Assembly: GCF_007993815.1 (NCBI RefSeq)
Contig: NZ_VJWE01000013.1
Span: 310,001-374,000, forward strand
Direction: 5' to 3'
From: Acidovorax delafieldii
GTDB lineage: Bacteria; Pseudomonadota; Gammaproteobacteria; Burkholderiales; Burkholderiaceae_C
Length of the DNA: 64,000 bases
Position numbers and translations under genes: made by a program. Shown here piece by piece: positions 1-9,158 of the stretch (position 1 is its first letter; each line of letters starts with the position of its first letter). Below the pieces are notes generated by a model, which saw only the letters and a program-made list of their open reading frames with translations, searched no databases and was not told the DNA's origin.

Positions 1-627
1 GCCGACTGCCTCCAGGTCTGTCAAGGCTTGCAGGCCGTACTGGCCGCACGGGGTGTGCGCTTCATGCTGGGCGCCACGGTCCAAGGCTTTGTGCACGAGG
101 GATCCCGCATTGCTGCGGTGCAGACCAGCGCAGGAGCCATCGAGGCGCAGCAGTTTGTGCTGGCCCTGGGCAGCCGCAGCCACCAGGCGGCGCAGACGCT
201 GGGGTTGCGCTTGCCGGTATACCCTCTCAAGGGCTACAGCATCACGCTCGATACCACCCCCGCACCATCGGCAGCGCCTCGCGTCAATGTGACCGATGCT
301 GCACGCAAGGTGGTGTTTGCGCGCATCGGCCAGCGCCTGCGGGTGGCGGGCATGGCCGAACTGGTGGGGCACGATGCACGCATACCTGCCGCGCGCATCC
401 AGAGCCTGTGCGATGCCACCCGCACCGTTTTCCCGACCTGCCATCAAGGCGGAGAGCTGCATGCCTGGACCGGCATGCGCCCCGCCACGCCCACCGGGCT
501 GCCGATCGTAGGCCGTTGGGTGGGGGCACCGGACAACTTGCTGCTCAACACAGGCCATGGCTCTTTGGGGTTCACGCTGGCGTTTGGCACGGCGGCGCAG
601 GTGGCCGAGCTGCTGGCACCCCCCTGA
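1..627 (+). CDS. dadA: D-amino acid dehydrogenase (DadA family), 5' end missing
   Basis: The frame is open from base 1 to a TGA at 625-627, giving the last 208 residues or so of an FAD-dependent oxidoreductase. DadA-type enzymes oxidatively deaminate D-amino acids to 2-oxo acids at the inner membrane and pass electrons to the respiratory chain. Family marks are the early DCLQVCQGL segment, the RPATPTGLPIVG turn and the C-terminal LNTGHGSLGFTLAFGT FAD-domain signature. The N-terminal dinucleotide-binding Rossmann motif lies outside the window. It is tail-to-tail with the LysR gene downstream. DadA is the best family match, but a related amino-acid oxidase of the DAO superfamily cannot be excluded from the C-terminal part alone. 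Confidence 0.8.
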   Translation, partial: ADCLQVCQGLQAVLAARGVRFMLGATVQGFVHEGSRIAAVQTSAGAIEAQQFVLALGSRSHQAAQTLGLRLPVYPLKGYSITLDTTPAPSAAPRVNVTDAARKVVFARIGQRLRVAGMAELVGHDARIPAARIQSLCDATRTVFPTCHQGGELHAWTGMRPATPTGLPIVGRWVGAPDNLLLNTGHGSLGFTLAFGTAAQVAELLAPP

Positions 628-690
628 CCCTCCCGCACTCCCACGCTCCGCAGCCGCACAAGGCACCACCCGCCTCGGCAGGTGGCGCGT

Positions 691-1620
691 TCACTCCGCC
701 TCGGGCTGCAGGCCCACCGCATCCAGAGTCTCTGCCACCGCCTGGCGCATGCATTGCGTCATGGCACTGGCCAGCAGTGAGCTGGGGCGGTTGACAGTAC
801 GCAGCGACTTGATGGGCACGGCAATGTGCGGCGCCAGCGCCAGTACATCCACCTTGCTGCGGTCGGCCGATGCCGCCGTGCAGGCGTCCACCAGCGCCAC
901 CGCGTGACCATGGTGCGCCAGCGCCAGCGCCGCATGGTAGGTCTGCACCGTGAACGCCGTCTGCAGGCCCACGCCCGCCTCGCGGCACGCATGGTTGACC
1001 ACCGTGCCGATGGGGTCGCGTACATCCAGGCGCACCACCGGCGTGTCTGCCAGGTCGGCCAGATGCACCACCCCGGCCGCCACCAGCGCAGCGCCCAGCA
1101 TGCCCTTGGGCGCCACACACACCATGCGCCCATCGGCCAGATGCTCCTGCGTGAGCGCGGGGTGGGCGATGGCGCTGAACACAAAGCCCACATCCGCCTC
1201 CTGCAGCACCAAGGCCGAGACGATCTGGGGCGAGTGCAGCGCGTCGATGGTCACCTGCACATCCGGGTGCTTTTTCCTGAAAAAACGCAACGCACGCGGC
1301 AGCACCTCGTAGCTCAGCGCCAGCACGCTGAGGATGTGCAACTCACCCTCACGCCGGTCGCTCTTGAGGCTGTTGGCCAGGCGCTGCACATCATCGAGCT
1401 GGGTGAACAGGCGCTCGATGTGCGGGTACAGGGTCTGTGCCTCGGTGGTGGGTACCAGCTTGCCCTTGAGCCGGTGGAACAACGGAAAGCCCAGCTGCAA
1501 TTCAGCATGCGCCAGGATGCGGCTGACCGCAGGCTGCGTGACGTTGATGAGGCGGGCCGCCGCGCTCACGCTGCCGGTGAGCATGACGGCGTTGAAGACT
1601 TCTATGTGGCGAAGGCGCAT
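691..1620 (-). CDS. LysR-family transcriptional regulator
   Basis: This 309-residue protein has the standard LysR length. The N-terminal winged helix-turn-helix spans about residues 3-62, with the recognition segment INVTQPAVSRILAHAE. The rest is a periplasmic-binding-like effector domain. The ATG at 1620 places the helix-turn-helix directly at the N-terminus; the longer upstream reading frame has no family support. It lies tail-to-tail with the D-amino-acid dehydrogenase gene and downstream of two GST-type genes on its own strand. LysR regulators are often encoded beside dadA-like genes, so control of amino-acid oxidation is plausible, but the effector and targets are unknown. Confidence 0.9.
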   Translation of the reverse strand: MRLRHIEVFNAVMLTGSVSAAARLINVTQPAVSRILAHAELQLGFPLFHRLKGKLVPTTEAQTLYPHIERLFTQLDDVQRLANSLKSDRREGELHILSVLALSYEVLPRALRFFRKKHPDVQVTIDALHSPQIVSALVLQEADVGFVFSAIAHPALTQEHLADGRMVCVAPKGMLGAALVAAGVVHLADLADTPVVRLDVRDPIGTVVNHACREAGVGLQTAFTVQTYHAALALAHHGHAVALVDACTAASADRSKVDVLALAPHIAVPIKSLRTVNRPSSLLASAMTQCMRQAVAETLDAVGLQPEAE

Positions 1621-1717
1621 AAGCTGACGATGCAAGGAATGGGCCGCAAGCGCAATCCTTGCATGTACCCATTGCGAAATCGCGCACTCAAACCGCGCGC
1701 CTCGCACGCGCTTGCAG

Positions 1718-2350
1718 CTAAAGCGACATCGACGGCCGCAGCGCCATGGCCGCACGCCAGCGCAGCAAGTGCGGGTGCTGCTCGCCGGGCTTGTGCTTGA
1801 CCACACGCGCAAAGTCCACCGCCACCACCGCCGTGATGTCGGCCACGCTGAAGCGGTCAGTGGCAATGAATTCGCGGTCCGCGAGGCGCTCGTTGAGCAG
1901 CTGAAAGAACTGCCCCACACGCACCAGTCCACGCTCAGCCAGGGCCGGGATTTGCGGGTAGTCCACCGCGCCGGGCAATGCCCGGTTGGCCATGGCGGGC
2001 GCGCTGTTGCGCAGCGCCTCGGCAATGGCCTGCAGGCCCTCGAACTCCATGCGCCAGTTCCAGCTCGCAATCTCGGCCTTTTCTGCAGGCGTCTCGCCCA
2101 GCAGTGCAGGCTGCGGGTAGCGCGCTTCGAGATACGCCGTGATCGCCGCGTTGTCGGTCAGCAGCAGACCTTCTTCGCTGCGCAACGCGGGCACCGTGCA
2201 CTGCGGGTTGATCTGGCGATACGCCTCGCCCAGTTGCTCGCCATTGCGCAGGTCCACCTGCACGGTGTCGTGGGCCACACCCTTTTCTGCCAGCAGGATA
2301 CGCGCACGGCGCGGGCTGGGCGCCGTGGCGCAGTCATACAAAGTGATCAT
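1718..2350 (-). CDS. glutathione S-transferase family protein
   Basis: A 210-residue cytosolic GST. The N-terminal thioredoxin-like domain (about 1-80) begins MITLYDCATAPSPRRARILL, and its glutathione-binding cis-proline segment reads INPQCTVPAL, followed by a LTDNAAITAYLE stretch. The C-terminal all-helical domain (about 90-205) contains FSVADITAVVAVDFA, the usual N-capping box region. The likely role is glutathione conjugation or reduction of electrophiles. The start at 2350 is 21 bases after the stop of the upstream YghU-like gene on the same strand, so the two are probably co-transcribed. The substrate cannot be predicted. Confidence 0.9.
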   Translation of the reverse strand: MITLYDCATAPSPRRARILLAEKGVAHDTVQVDLRNGEQLGEAYRQINPQCTVPALRSEEGLLLTDNAAITAYLEARYPQPALLGETPAEKAEIASWNWRMEFEGLQAIAEALRNSAPAMANRALPGAVDYPQIPALAERGLVRVGQFFQLLNERLADREFIATDRFSVADITAVVAVDFARVVKHKPGEQHPHLLRWRAAMALRPSMSL

Positions 2351-2371
2351 GGTGACGCCTTGCAAAAACAC

Positions 2372-3277
2372 TCAGCGTACGGGGGAAGAAGCTGCTGCTG
2401 CCGCCGCCTCGATCTTGTCCTGCGTCTTCGTGTCAAAGTCGCTCGCGTCATGCCGCTCGCGCAACTGGCTGGCCAGATCGCCCTGCACGCGGTTCACCTT
2501 GCGCCCCCGCTGCACTGCCGGGCGCTTGGCAATCTGCTCGGCCCAGCGCACCACATGCGTGTATTCGTGCACCTGCAAAAACTCGCCCGCGTTGTAGGCC
2601 TGCCCTTTCACCAACAAGCCATACCAGGGCCAGATCGCGATGTCCGCCACCGTGTACTCATCGCCCGCCACGTACTCGGTCACGGCCAGGCGCTGGTTCA
2701 GCACATCCAGCTGGCGCTTGGCCTCCATCGCGTAGCGGTCAATCGCGTACTCGATCTTGACCGGCGCATAGGCATAAAAATGACCAAACCCGCCGCCCAC
2801 GAAAGGTGCACTGCCCATCTGCCAGAACAGCCACGACAGGCACTCGGCGCGGGCCGCGCCGTCTTTGGGCAAGAAGGCGCTGCCGAACTTCTCGGCCAGG
2901 TACATCAGGATGGCGCCGGACTCGAACACCCGCACCGGGTTGGCAGGGTCGGTACGGTCCAGCAGCGCGGGGATCTTGGAATTAGGGTTCACAGACACGA
3001 AGCCGCTGCCAAACTGCTCGCCCTCGTTGATCCGAATCAGCCACGCGTCGTACTCCGCCCCGCTATGGCCCAGCGCCAGCAACTCTTCCAGCATCACCGT
3101 CACCTTCACACCATTGGGTGTGCCCAGCGAATACAGCTGCAGCGGGTGACGGCCTACGGGCAACTCTTTGTCGTGCGTAGCCCCGGCAACAGGCCGGTTG
3201 ATGCTGGCGAACTGGCCGCCGTTTTCTTTGTTCCATTGCCAGATAGCTGGGGGGGTGTAGGAGGTAGATGTAGACAT
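2372..3277 (-). CDS. yghU: YghU-type glutathione-dependent disulfide-bond oxidoreductase
   Basis: The 301-residue protein has the YghU/YfcG nu-class GST layout: an N-terminal extension (about 1-45), a thioredoxin-fold domain with LYSLGTPNGVKVTVMLEE and the VNPNSKIPALLD glutathione-binding loop, then a helical domain with YTVADIAIWPWYG. E. coli YghU, the namesake, has strong disulfide-bond reductase activity with glutathione. The C-terminus carries a tail of alanines (KIEAAAAAASSPVR) longer than the fold needs. It is first in a probable two-gene unit with the GST at 1718-2350 and is transcribed away from the DUF4062 gene. Confidence 0.9.
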   Translation of the reverse strand: MSTSTSYTPPAIWQWNKENGGQFASINRPVAGATHDKELPVGRHPLQLYSLGTPNGVKVTVMLEELLALGHSGAEYDAWLIRINEGEQFGSGFVSVNPNSKIPALLDRTDPANPVRVFESGAILMYLAEKFGSAFLPKDGAARAECLSWLFWQMGSAPFVGGGFGHFYAYAPVKIEYAIDRYAMEAKRQLDVLNQRLAVTEYVAGDEYTVADIAIWPWYGLLVKGQAYNAGEFLQVHEYTHVVRWAEQIAKRPAVQRGRKVNRVQGDLASQLRERHDASDFDTKTQDKIEAAAAAASSPVR

Positions 3278-3671
3278 AAGGGCTCCGGGCCAATCGATGG
3301 AAGCTAGCGGATTCTCTAGCGGTTGCCGAATGAGTCTAGCGATGAGGGAGATTCAACGCAGAGCTGAGGCAAATGTCCTTCTGAAAACTAGTTATGCGAG
3401 CTAGGAGTCTGCGCCACTCAACACACATTTTTAAGGGCCTCGCAATAGTCATAGATTTTTTTGCAGGAGGTCGACTTGCACCATGGGCCAGGAAATTTAG
3501 GTCATCCGTTGCCGAAACCGACGGCCACCTGTCACAACTCCCTTTTCACATCATCCAACCCATTAGCATAGAGAAGTAGGCACAAATCAGTGGGATAGAC
3601 AGCGACCAATCTAAACCTCTTGGGCAAGCCCCAACAGAGACCAACTAGTAGATAAAACGGGTGTAGCAAAC
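3278..3671. other. intergenic region of about 390 bases, GC drops toward the DUF4062 gene
   Basis: This gap separates divergent yghU and the DUF4062 gene. The yghU-proximal part has three copies of CTAGCG (3304, 3316, 3336). From about 3360 the base composition becomes visibly more AT-rich than the surrounding chromosome, matching the DUF4062 gene. A 61-codon frame at 3394-3579 shows no family features and I do not call it. The promoter of the DUF4062 gene must lie here, but I see no convincing -35/-10 pair. Confidence 0.6.
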
Positions 3672-6137
3672 ATGGCTGGTTCAAGAAGGTTCGTCAAAGT
3701 GTTTCTTGCCTCCCCAGGCGATCTGTCTGAAGAACGCAAGATTGCGAAAACAGTCGTTGAAGATTTCAATAGTCAACTGGCAAAAGCTCTGGGGTATCAG
3801 ATTGAGTTGGTCGGCTGGGAGGACACACTGCCAGGTGTCGGTCGACCTCAAGCGATCATCAATCGCGACCTTGACGGATGCGATCTTTTTGTTGGCATGC
3901 TTTGGAAGCGCTGGGGTACGCCGCCAGGCACCGAAGCCTATACGTCCGGCTTCGAGGAAGAGTTTCAGCGGTCAATGACACGAAACTCAAAGGAAGGGCG
4001 ACCTCAAATACACCTGCTGCTGAAAGATCTTGACGCCGCGTCGCTCGCTGACCCCGGGGATCACCTCAAGAAAGTGATCGAATTCAAAAAGCATGTTTTT
4101 GCCGAGAGAAAGCTACTGGCAGGAACCTTCTCTGACACTCGGGACTTCGAAAGCAAGTTCCGCAAGTGCATTCAGGGATATGTCATCGAGCTTACGGACA
4201 AAGACAACACATCGGAATCCGAGAAAGATAAAGCACCAGCTTTAGAGGCTGAAACCCTACCTTCAAGTGAACCAGGTCCAACGACCCCGTTGTCGGTTGA
4301 GGGTGCCAAGTTTCTGCGAACTTTTTTACACACGGCTGAGAAAGCATCCGAGGAACATCCCCTCGCCGCCGACGACGTTGCGCGTTTCAGATTACTTTCA
4401 AGCATAGCGGCTGTCCACGGCAACGATCAGCAATCGCTGGGCTCTCACGACGCGAATCTCCTTTACAAAGCGCGAAACAAGTTCAGGTTTGGCAGACGCG
4501 AAATCAATGGACTCATTGACGATGGGTTCGCCCATCTCCAACATGAGAACGTTCCACTCTGGCACTGGATTGCTGCCGTCGACGGTTTCAAAGACAACAT
4601 ATTGCCCATCTGGTCTGTTGTCGGTACAGCCGAACGCCGAATCGGCGCTCTCAAAGCAATGCGACTGATATCGGAACCGATATTTGAGAAAGAGCAAATT
4701 GGCCGCCAGACGCTTGTTTCGCTGTGGTTTGTCAAAGACGTAGATACCGCTGTGCGCTTGGCTGCTTTGGAATATCTGAGTGAATGCGGCCAGCAGGCTG
4801 ACCTACCTTTAATCAAAAAAGAGTTTGACCGCAATGAGACACCGACAAGCAGTGCAGCGGCTAACGCCATCATCTGCATAACACTACGTGACGATCGCCG
4901 CGCTGCTTTAGAAGCGCTTTATGCAATGCAGCCCAGCATCGTGGAGCAAGAGCTGCTGAATGCACTGTTCTGCAACGATACGGAATTCGAAAATGAAATT
5001 CTGGCTCGCGGCCTTAATCACAGCAGTGCATTGGTAAGAACAAAAGTAGTCAAGCTTCTGAGAAAACGGCATGCGCTCGCATTCAGCGTCGCCGAATCAC
5101 TCTTGAACGATAGTTCTGCAGAGGTGCGCTTTGAAGCACTGCAGGCACTAGTCTCAGGAGGGAGAAATTACTCAATCGACCAAGCAAAAGACGTCCTAGT
5201 ACGCAAAGGGCGAGCCACGACAGCAAGTGGATTTCTCGCAATGAGTCAGACAGATCGAGATGGCGAGGCCATGCTGGAGCGCTACGCCGAACAGCACTTT
5301 GACAGTTTGCCCAGTTCGGAACTCGAAGAAAAAGCCACACGAGCCATCTTTGACCAAAATGCTTACTTCGCGTTAGTCCGTCGAGACATTAGGCTACGTG
5401 GCGACGACTTACGTAAGGCCGTTGACAACGATTTTGTAGACCGTTTTGAGCTCCTACTCCAGGAGATGGCTAACCAATATGGGACTCAGACGGATCTGAT
5501 CGAAAAAACCCGCTCACTTGCTCAATATTTGCGCAGCAAATTTACGCGTGAAGGTCTAGACATCATCTGCGCCAGACTAGATCCGACCGACCTACCACTT
5601 GTTCGATCCAAGTTGGAGAGCAATCACATGAGCCACTCAGCCGAAGATCTTCGATATCTGGCGAAGTTTGGCCAATGGCGTGATATCCCCCTGGTGATTG
5701 CATCAATTGAACGGCCTGATAACGGTCGGAAGTACACGTCGTTATTTTTGACGGTGAGTAGCACCAAATATGTCGATGCAGCGCATACGCTCCTTGCGCT
5801 CGGCAAGCACAGGCTTGCTGATCTTCTGGCCACCCCCATGCCTGCAAATCTGTTGGCACACATCATCCTTTTTATGCCCGCCAAAGCCTTTCACGGACTG
5901 GACGAATCGGTTATCCATTCCCTCATACAGTCAGAGGACGAAAACGTTCGGAAGTGGGCGGCACTCAAGTTTGTTCGAGCATTTCCACGACGTAAGGTGA
6001 AACAGTTGCTTGACAACTACTTGGCTGCCAATCAGTTCTACTACAACGTTATACATTGGCTCGACTTCGGCTTATCCGCCCCCAGAGACAGAGTGCTGCG
6101 CGCGGCACTGAAATTAATGATAGAGGCAAAACCATAG
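3672..6137 (+). CDS. DUF4062 (TIR-like) N-terminal domain fused to HEAT-type repeats; possible defence protein
   Basis: An 821-residue protein. Residues about 6-175 look like a DUF4062 domain: VKVFLASPGDLSEER, then a strand IELVGWED, the block INRDLDGCDLFVGMLWKRWG, and a conserved acidic turn SGFEEEFQR. This domain is related to the TIR fold and in other proteins usually precedes an NTPase or sensor module. Residues about 190-215 are a polar, acidic linker. From about 330 to the end the chain is helical with HEAT-like units (VDTAVRLAALEYLSE, SALVRTKVVKLLRKR, SAEVRFEALQALV, NVRKWAALKFV). I see no P-loop and no membrane segment. GC and codon use are clearly lower than neighbouring genes, pointing to horizontal acquisition. 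It stands alone, divergent from yghU and convergent with polA. An antiphage role is inference only. Confidence 0.75.
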   Translation: MAGSRRFVKVFLASPGDLSEERKIAKTVVEDFNSQLAKALGYQIELVGWEDTLPGVGRPQAIINRDLDGCDLFVGMLWKRWGTPPGTEAYTSGFEEEFQRSMTRNSKEGRPQIHLLLKDLDAASLADPGDHLKKVIEFKKHVFAERKLLAGTFSDTRDFESKFRKCIQGYVIELTDKDNTSESEKDKAPALEAETLPSSEPGPTTPLSVEGAKFLRTFLHTAEKASEEHPLAADDVARFRLLSSIAAVHGNDQQSLGSHDANLLYKARNKFRFGRREINGLIDDGFAHLQHENVPLWHWIAAVDGFKDNILPIWSVVGTAERRIGALKAMRLISEPIFEKEQIGRQTLVSLWFVKDVDTAVRLAALEYLSECGQQADLPLIKKEFDRNETPTSSAAANAIICITLRDDRRAALEALYAMQPSIVEQELLNALFCNDTEFENEILARGLNHSSALVRTKVVKLLRKRHALAFSVAESLLNDSSAEVRFEALQALVSGGRNYSIDQAKDVLVRKGRATTASGFLAMSQTDRDGEAMLERYAEQHFDSLPSSELEEKATRAIFDQNAYFALVRRDIRLRGDDLRKAVDNDFVDRFELLLQEMANQYGTQTDLIEKTRSLAQYLRSKFTREGLDIICARLDPTDLPLVRSKLESNHMSHSAEDLRYLAKFGQWRDIPLVIASIERPDNGRKYTSLFLTVSSTKYVDAAHTLLALGKHRLADLLATPMPANLLAHIILFMPAKAFHGLDESVIHSLIQSEDENVRKWAALKFVRAFPRRKVKQLLDNYLAANQFYYNVIHWLDFGLSAPRDRVLRAALKLMIEAKP

Positions 6138-6307
6138 GTTGAGCTGGGGTGCAACACCTAGTTTTCAGAGGGCACACGCAGGCAGCGCCTGAGAGATTGT
6201 GCGGTGTAGTCTGTCCCACATGTAGCTCTCGAAGCCCAGCACATAAAGCTCAGATAAGGGTACCTGCCCCAAGCAAGACTCCTACCCCTGACTACAGCGT
6301 CGGCACC
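6138..6307. other. short intergenic gap between convergent DUF4062 gene and polA
   Basis: This stretch is AT-richer than polA. I see no gene, tRNA fragment or strong hairpin here. It probably contains the right edge of the acquired segment, but no target-site duplication is obvious by eye. Confidence 0.4.
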
Positions 6308-9106
6308 TCAATGCGCCTTATCCCAATTAGCCCCCACCCCCACCTCGGCCAATAACGGCACCTTCAGCGCCGCCACCTCAGCCATCAGGCGCGGGATGTG
6401 GGTCTTGAGCCAGTCCACCTCGCCCTCGGGCAGCTCAAACACCAGTTCGTCGTGCACCTGCATGATCATCTGGATATCCGGCTTGTGGGCGTCCAGCTCC
6501 TTTTGCACGGCCACCATGGCCAGCTTGATCAAGTCAGCCGCCGTGCCCTGCATGGGCGCGTTGATGGCGGCGCGTTCAGCACCGGCGCGGCGGGGGCCGT
6601 TGGGGGAATTGATTTCGGGCAGGTAGAGGCGTCGGCCAAACACGGTTTCGACATAGCCCATGGATTTGGCGGCGGCCTTGGTGTCGTCCATGTACTGCTT
6701 CACGCCGGGGTAGCGCTGGAAGTATTTGTCGATGTACGCGGCGGCGGCCTTGGTTTCTATACCCAGGTTCTTGGCCAGGCCAAAGCTGCTCATGCCGTAG
6801 ATAAGGCCAAAGTTGATGACCTTGGCATAGCGGCGTTGCTCGCTGGTGACCTGATCCACCTCCACCCCAAACACTTCGGCAGCGGTGGCGCGGTGCACGT
6901 CCAGCCCGGCGTGGAAGGCGTGCAGCAGCGAGTGGTCGCCACTCAGGTGGGCCATGATGCGCAGCTCGATCTGCGAGTAGTCGGCACTCGCAATCACGCG
7001 GCCTGCGGGGGCTACGAAGGCCTCGCGCACGCGGCGGCCTTCCGGAGTACGGATGGGGATGTTCTGCAGGTTGGGGTCGTTGCTGGACAAGCGCCCAGTC
7101 ACAGCCACGGCCTGCGCGTAGTGCGTGTGCACGCGGCCTGTGCGTGGCAGCGCCAGCTGGGCCAGCTTGTCGGTGTAGGTGCCTTTGAGCTTGACGAGGC
7201 CCCGGTGCTCCAGCAGTTTGGCGGGCAGGGGGTAGTCCTCGGCCAGCTTTTCCAGCACTTCTTCGTCGGTGCTGCGGGCGCCGGTGGCGGTCTTCTTGAC
7301 CACGGGCATGCCCAGCTTGTCGAAGAAGATTTCGCCCAGCTGCTTGGGGCTGCTCAGGTTGAAGGGCTGGCCTGCAATCTCGTACGCCTCGGTTTCGAGC
7401 TGCAGGATGCGCTGGCCCAGTTCGTGGCTTTGGGCGGCCAGCGTGGGTGCGTCAATCAGCACGCCGTTGCGTTCGATGCGGTACAGGGCTTCGCTGCTGG
7501 CAATCTCCAGCTCGTAGATGAAGCGCAGTTTGTCATCCGCCTGCAGCAGCGGCCACAGGGCGTTGTGCACGTCCAGGGTCTGGTCGGAGTCTTCGCACGA
7601 GTAGGCAGCGGCCTTGTCCACCGGCACCTGGGCAAACGGAATCTGGTGCGCGCCTTTGCCGCACAGGTCTTCGTAGGTGATGCCTTTGCGGCCGGTGTGG
7701 CGCTCGGCCAGGCTGGTCAGGTTGTGGGGCTTGTGCACTTCGAGCACATAGCTTTGCAGCATGGTGTCGTGTGTGTAGCCCTGCACCTCGATGCCATGGT
7801 TGGCGAACACATGGCGTTCGTACTTGATGTGCTGGCCCAGCTTATGGTGCTTGGGGTCTTCCAGCCAGGGCTTGAGACGGGCGAGCACTTCATCCAACGG
7901 CAGTTGCGCGGGCGCATCGGGGCCTTCGTGGCGCAGGGGAATGTAGGCGGCCTCGCCGGGCTGTACGCTGAAACTGATGCCGACGATTTGTGCGCGCATT
8001 TCGTCGAGGGAATCGGTCTCGGTGTCGATGGCCGCGAGTGGGGCTTTGTGCAGGCGCTCCAGCCACTGGTCAAAGTCCGCCCAGTTCAGGATGGTGTCAT
8101 ACACCACGGTGCGGTGCTGGGCTTCTTCGGCCACGGTGCTGGCGGAGTGGTCGGCAAACAGATCGCCGCTTTGGCCGGGCATGGCGACGGTGGGGGCTGT
8201 GGTGGCGAGGGCCACGGCACCCTTGATCGCGCTGGCCAAGCCCTTGAAACCATACTTTTCGTAGAACGGCAGCAGGCCGGCGTTGTCCGGCGTGTCCAGC
8301 GTGATGTCATCAAACGCGGGCAACCCGGGGATGTAGTCGGCCAGCGCGCAATCGGTCTTCATGGTGACCAGCTGGCGGCTCAATGCCAGCTGACCACTGG
8401 CGATCGCCTCGCGCAGGTTGTTGCCTGCCACGCCTTTGATGGCGTCGGCGTTGGCAATCAGGTTGTCGAGCGAGCCGTACTCTTCCAGCCACTTGGCGGC
8501 CGTCTTGGGGCCCACCTTGGCAACGCCGGGCACGTTGTCCACGGTGTCGCCCACCAGCGCCTGGTAGTCCACCATCAGCGTGGGTGGCACGCCAAACTCT
8601 GCTGTCACGCCTGCCACGTCGCGGCGCTTGCCGCTCATGGTGTCGATGATGGTGATGTGCTCATTGACCAGCTGGCTCAAATCCTTGTCGCCGCTGGACA
8701 CGATGACCTCAATGCCCTGTGCGGCCGCCACGTGGGCCAAGGTGGCGATCACGTCGTCAGCCTCCACGCCGGGCACGGCCACCACCTTCCAGCCCAGCAG
8801 GTCCACCACCTCATGGATGGGCGCGATCTGGCTGCGCAGGTCGTCGGGCATGGGCGAGCGCGTGGCCTTGTACTCGGTGTACAAGGCATCGCGGAAGGTG
8901 GGGCCCGAGGCGTCGAACACGCACACAGCGTAGTCGGCCACCACCTCTTTGCGCAGGGCCTGCATCATGTTGATCATGCCGCGAATGGCACCGGTGGCAG
9001 GGCTTGTAGGGTCACCCGGCACGGCCCGCAGGTCGGGCATGGCGTGGAAGGCGCGGTAGAGGTAGCTGGAGCCGTCCACCAGCACCAGGGTCTTTTTGTT
9101 GCTCAT
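6308..9106 (-). CDS. polA: DNA polymerase I
   Basis: A 932-residue enzyme with all three Pol I domains. The 5'-nuclease (about 1-300) starts LVLVDGSSYLYRAFHA and contains YKATRSPMPDDLR and SGDKDLSQLV. The 3'-5' exonuclease (about 340-520) keeps the metal-binding DxE as IDTETDSLDE near residue 358, so proofreading is probably active. The polymerase domain has motif A (SADYSQIELRIMAHLSGDHS), motif B (RRYAKVINFGLIYGMS) and motif C (QVHDELVFEL). It removes primers and fills gaps in replication and repair. The ATG at 9106 is preferred over an in-frame start five codons upstream because family N-termini begin here. It is divergent from the small secreted protein gene at 9159. Confidence 0.98.
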   Translation of the reverse strand: MSNKKTLVLVDGSSYLYRAFHAMPDLRAVPGDPTSPATGAIRGMINMMQALRKEVVADYAVCVFDASGPTFRDALYTEYKATRSPMPDDLRSQIAPIHEVVDLLGWKVVAVPGVEADDVIATLAHVAAAQGIEVIVSSGDKDLSQLVNEHITIIDTMSGKRRDVAGVTAEFGVPPTLMVDYQALVGDTVDNVPGVAKVGPKTAAKWLEEYGSLDNLIANADAIKGVAGNNLREAIASGQLALSRQLVTMKTDCALADYIPGLPAFDDITLDTPDNAGLLPFYEKYGFKGLASAIKGAVALATTAPTVAMPGQSGDLFADHSASTVAEEAQHRTVVYDTILNWADFDQWLERLHKAPLAAIDTETDSLDEMRAQIVGISFSVQPGEAAYIPLRHEGPDAPAQLPLDEVLARLKPWLEDPKHHKLGQHIKYERHVFANHGIEVQGYTHDTMLQSYVLEVHKPHNLTSLAERHTGRKGITYEDLCGKGAHQIPFAQVPVDKAAAYSCEDSDQTLDVHNALWPLLQADDKLRFIYELEIASSEALYRIERNGVLIDAPTLAAQSHELGQRILQLETEAYEIAGQPFNLSSPKQLGEIFFDKLGMPVVKKTATGARSTDEEVLEKLAEDYPLPAKLLEHRGLVKLKGTYTDKLAQLALPRTGRVHTHYAQAVAVTGRLSSNDPNLQNIPIRTPEGRRVREAFVAPAGRVIASADYSQIELRIMAHLSGDHSLLHAFHAGLDVHRATAAEVFGVEVDQVTSEQRRYAKVINFGLIYGMSSFGLAKNLGIETKAAAAYIDKYFQRYPGVKQYMDDTKAAAKSMGYVETVFGRRLYLPEINSPNGPRRAGAERAAINAPMQGTAADLIKLAMVAVQKELDAHKPDIQMIMQVHDELVFELPEGEVDWLKTHIPRLMAEVAALKVPLLAEVGVGANWDKAH

Positions 9107-9158
9107 CCGGCAATTGTGCACGGGCAGCGCCCGCCGGGCGGCGCTCTACAATCGCTCG

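Noticed and set aside
1712-3307. 531-codon plus-strand frame
   Set aside because: Antisense to the GST and YghU genes, rich in Arg, His and Gln, with no family features.
3394-3579. 61-codon frame before the DUF4062 gene
   Set aside because: No family, no convincing ribosome binding site, and chance length in AT-richer DNA. It could be revisited if a conserved small partner gene is found in homologous loci.
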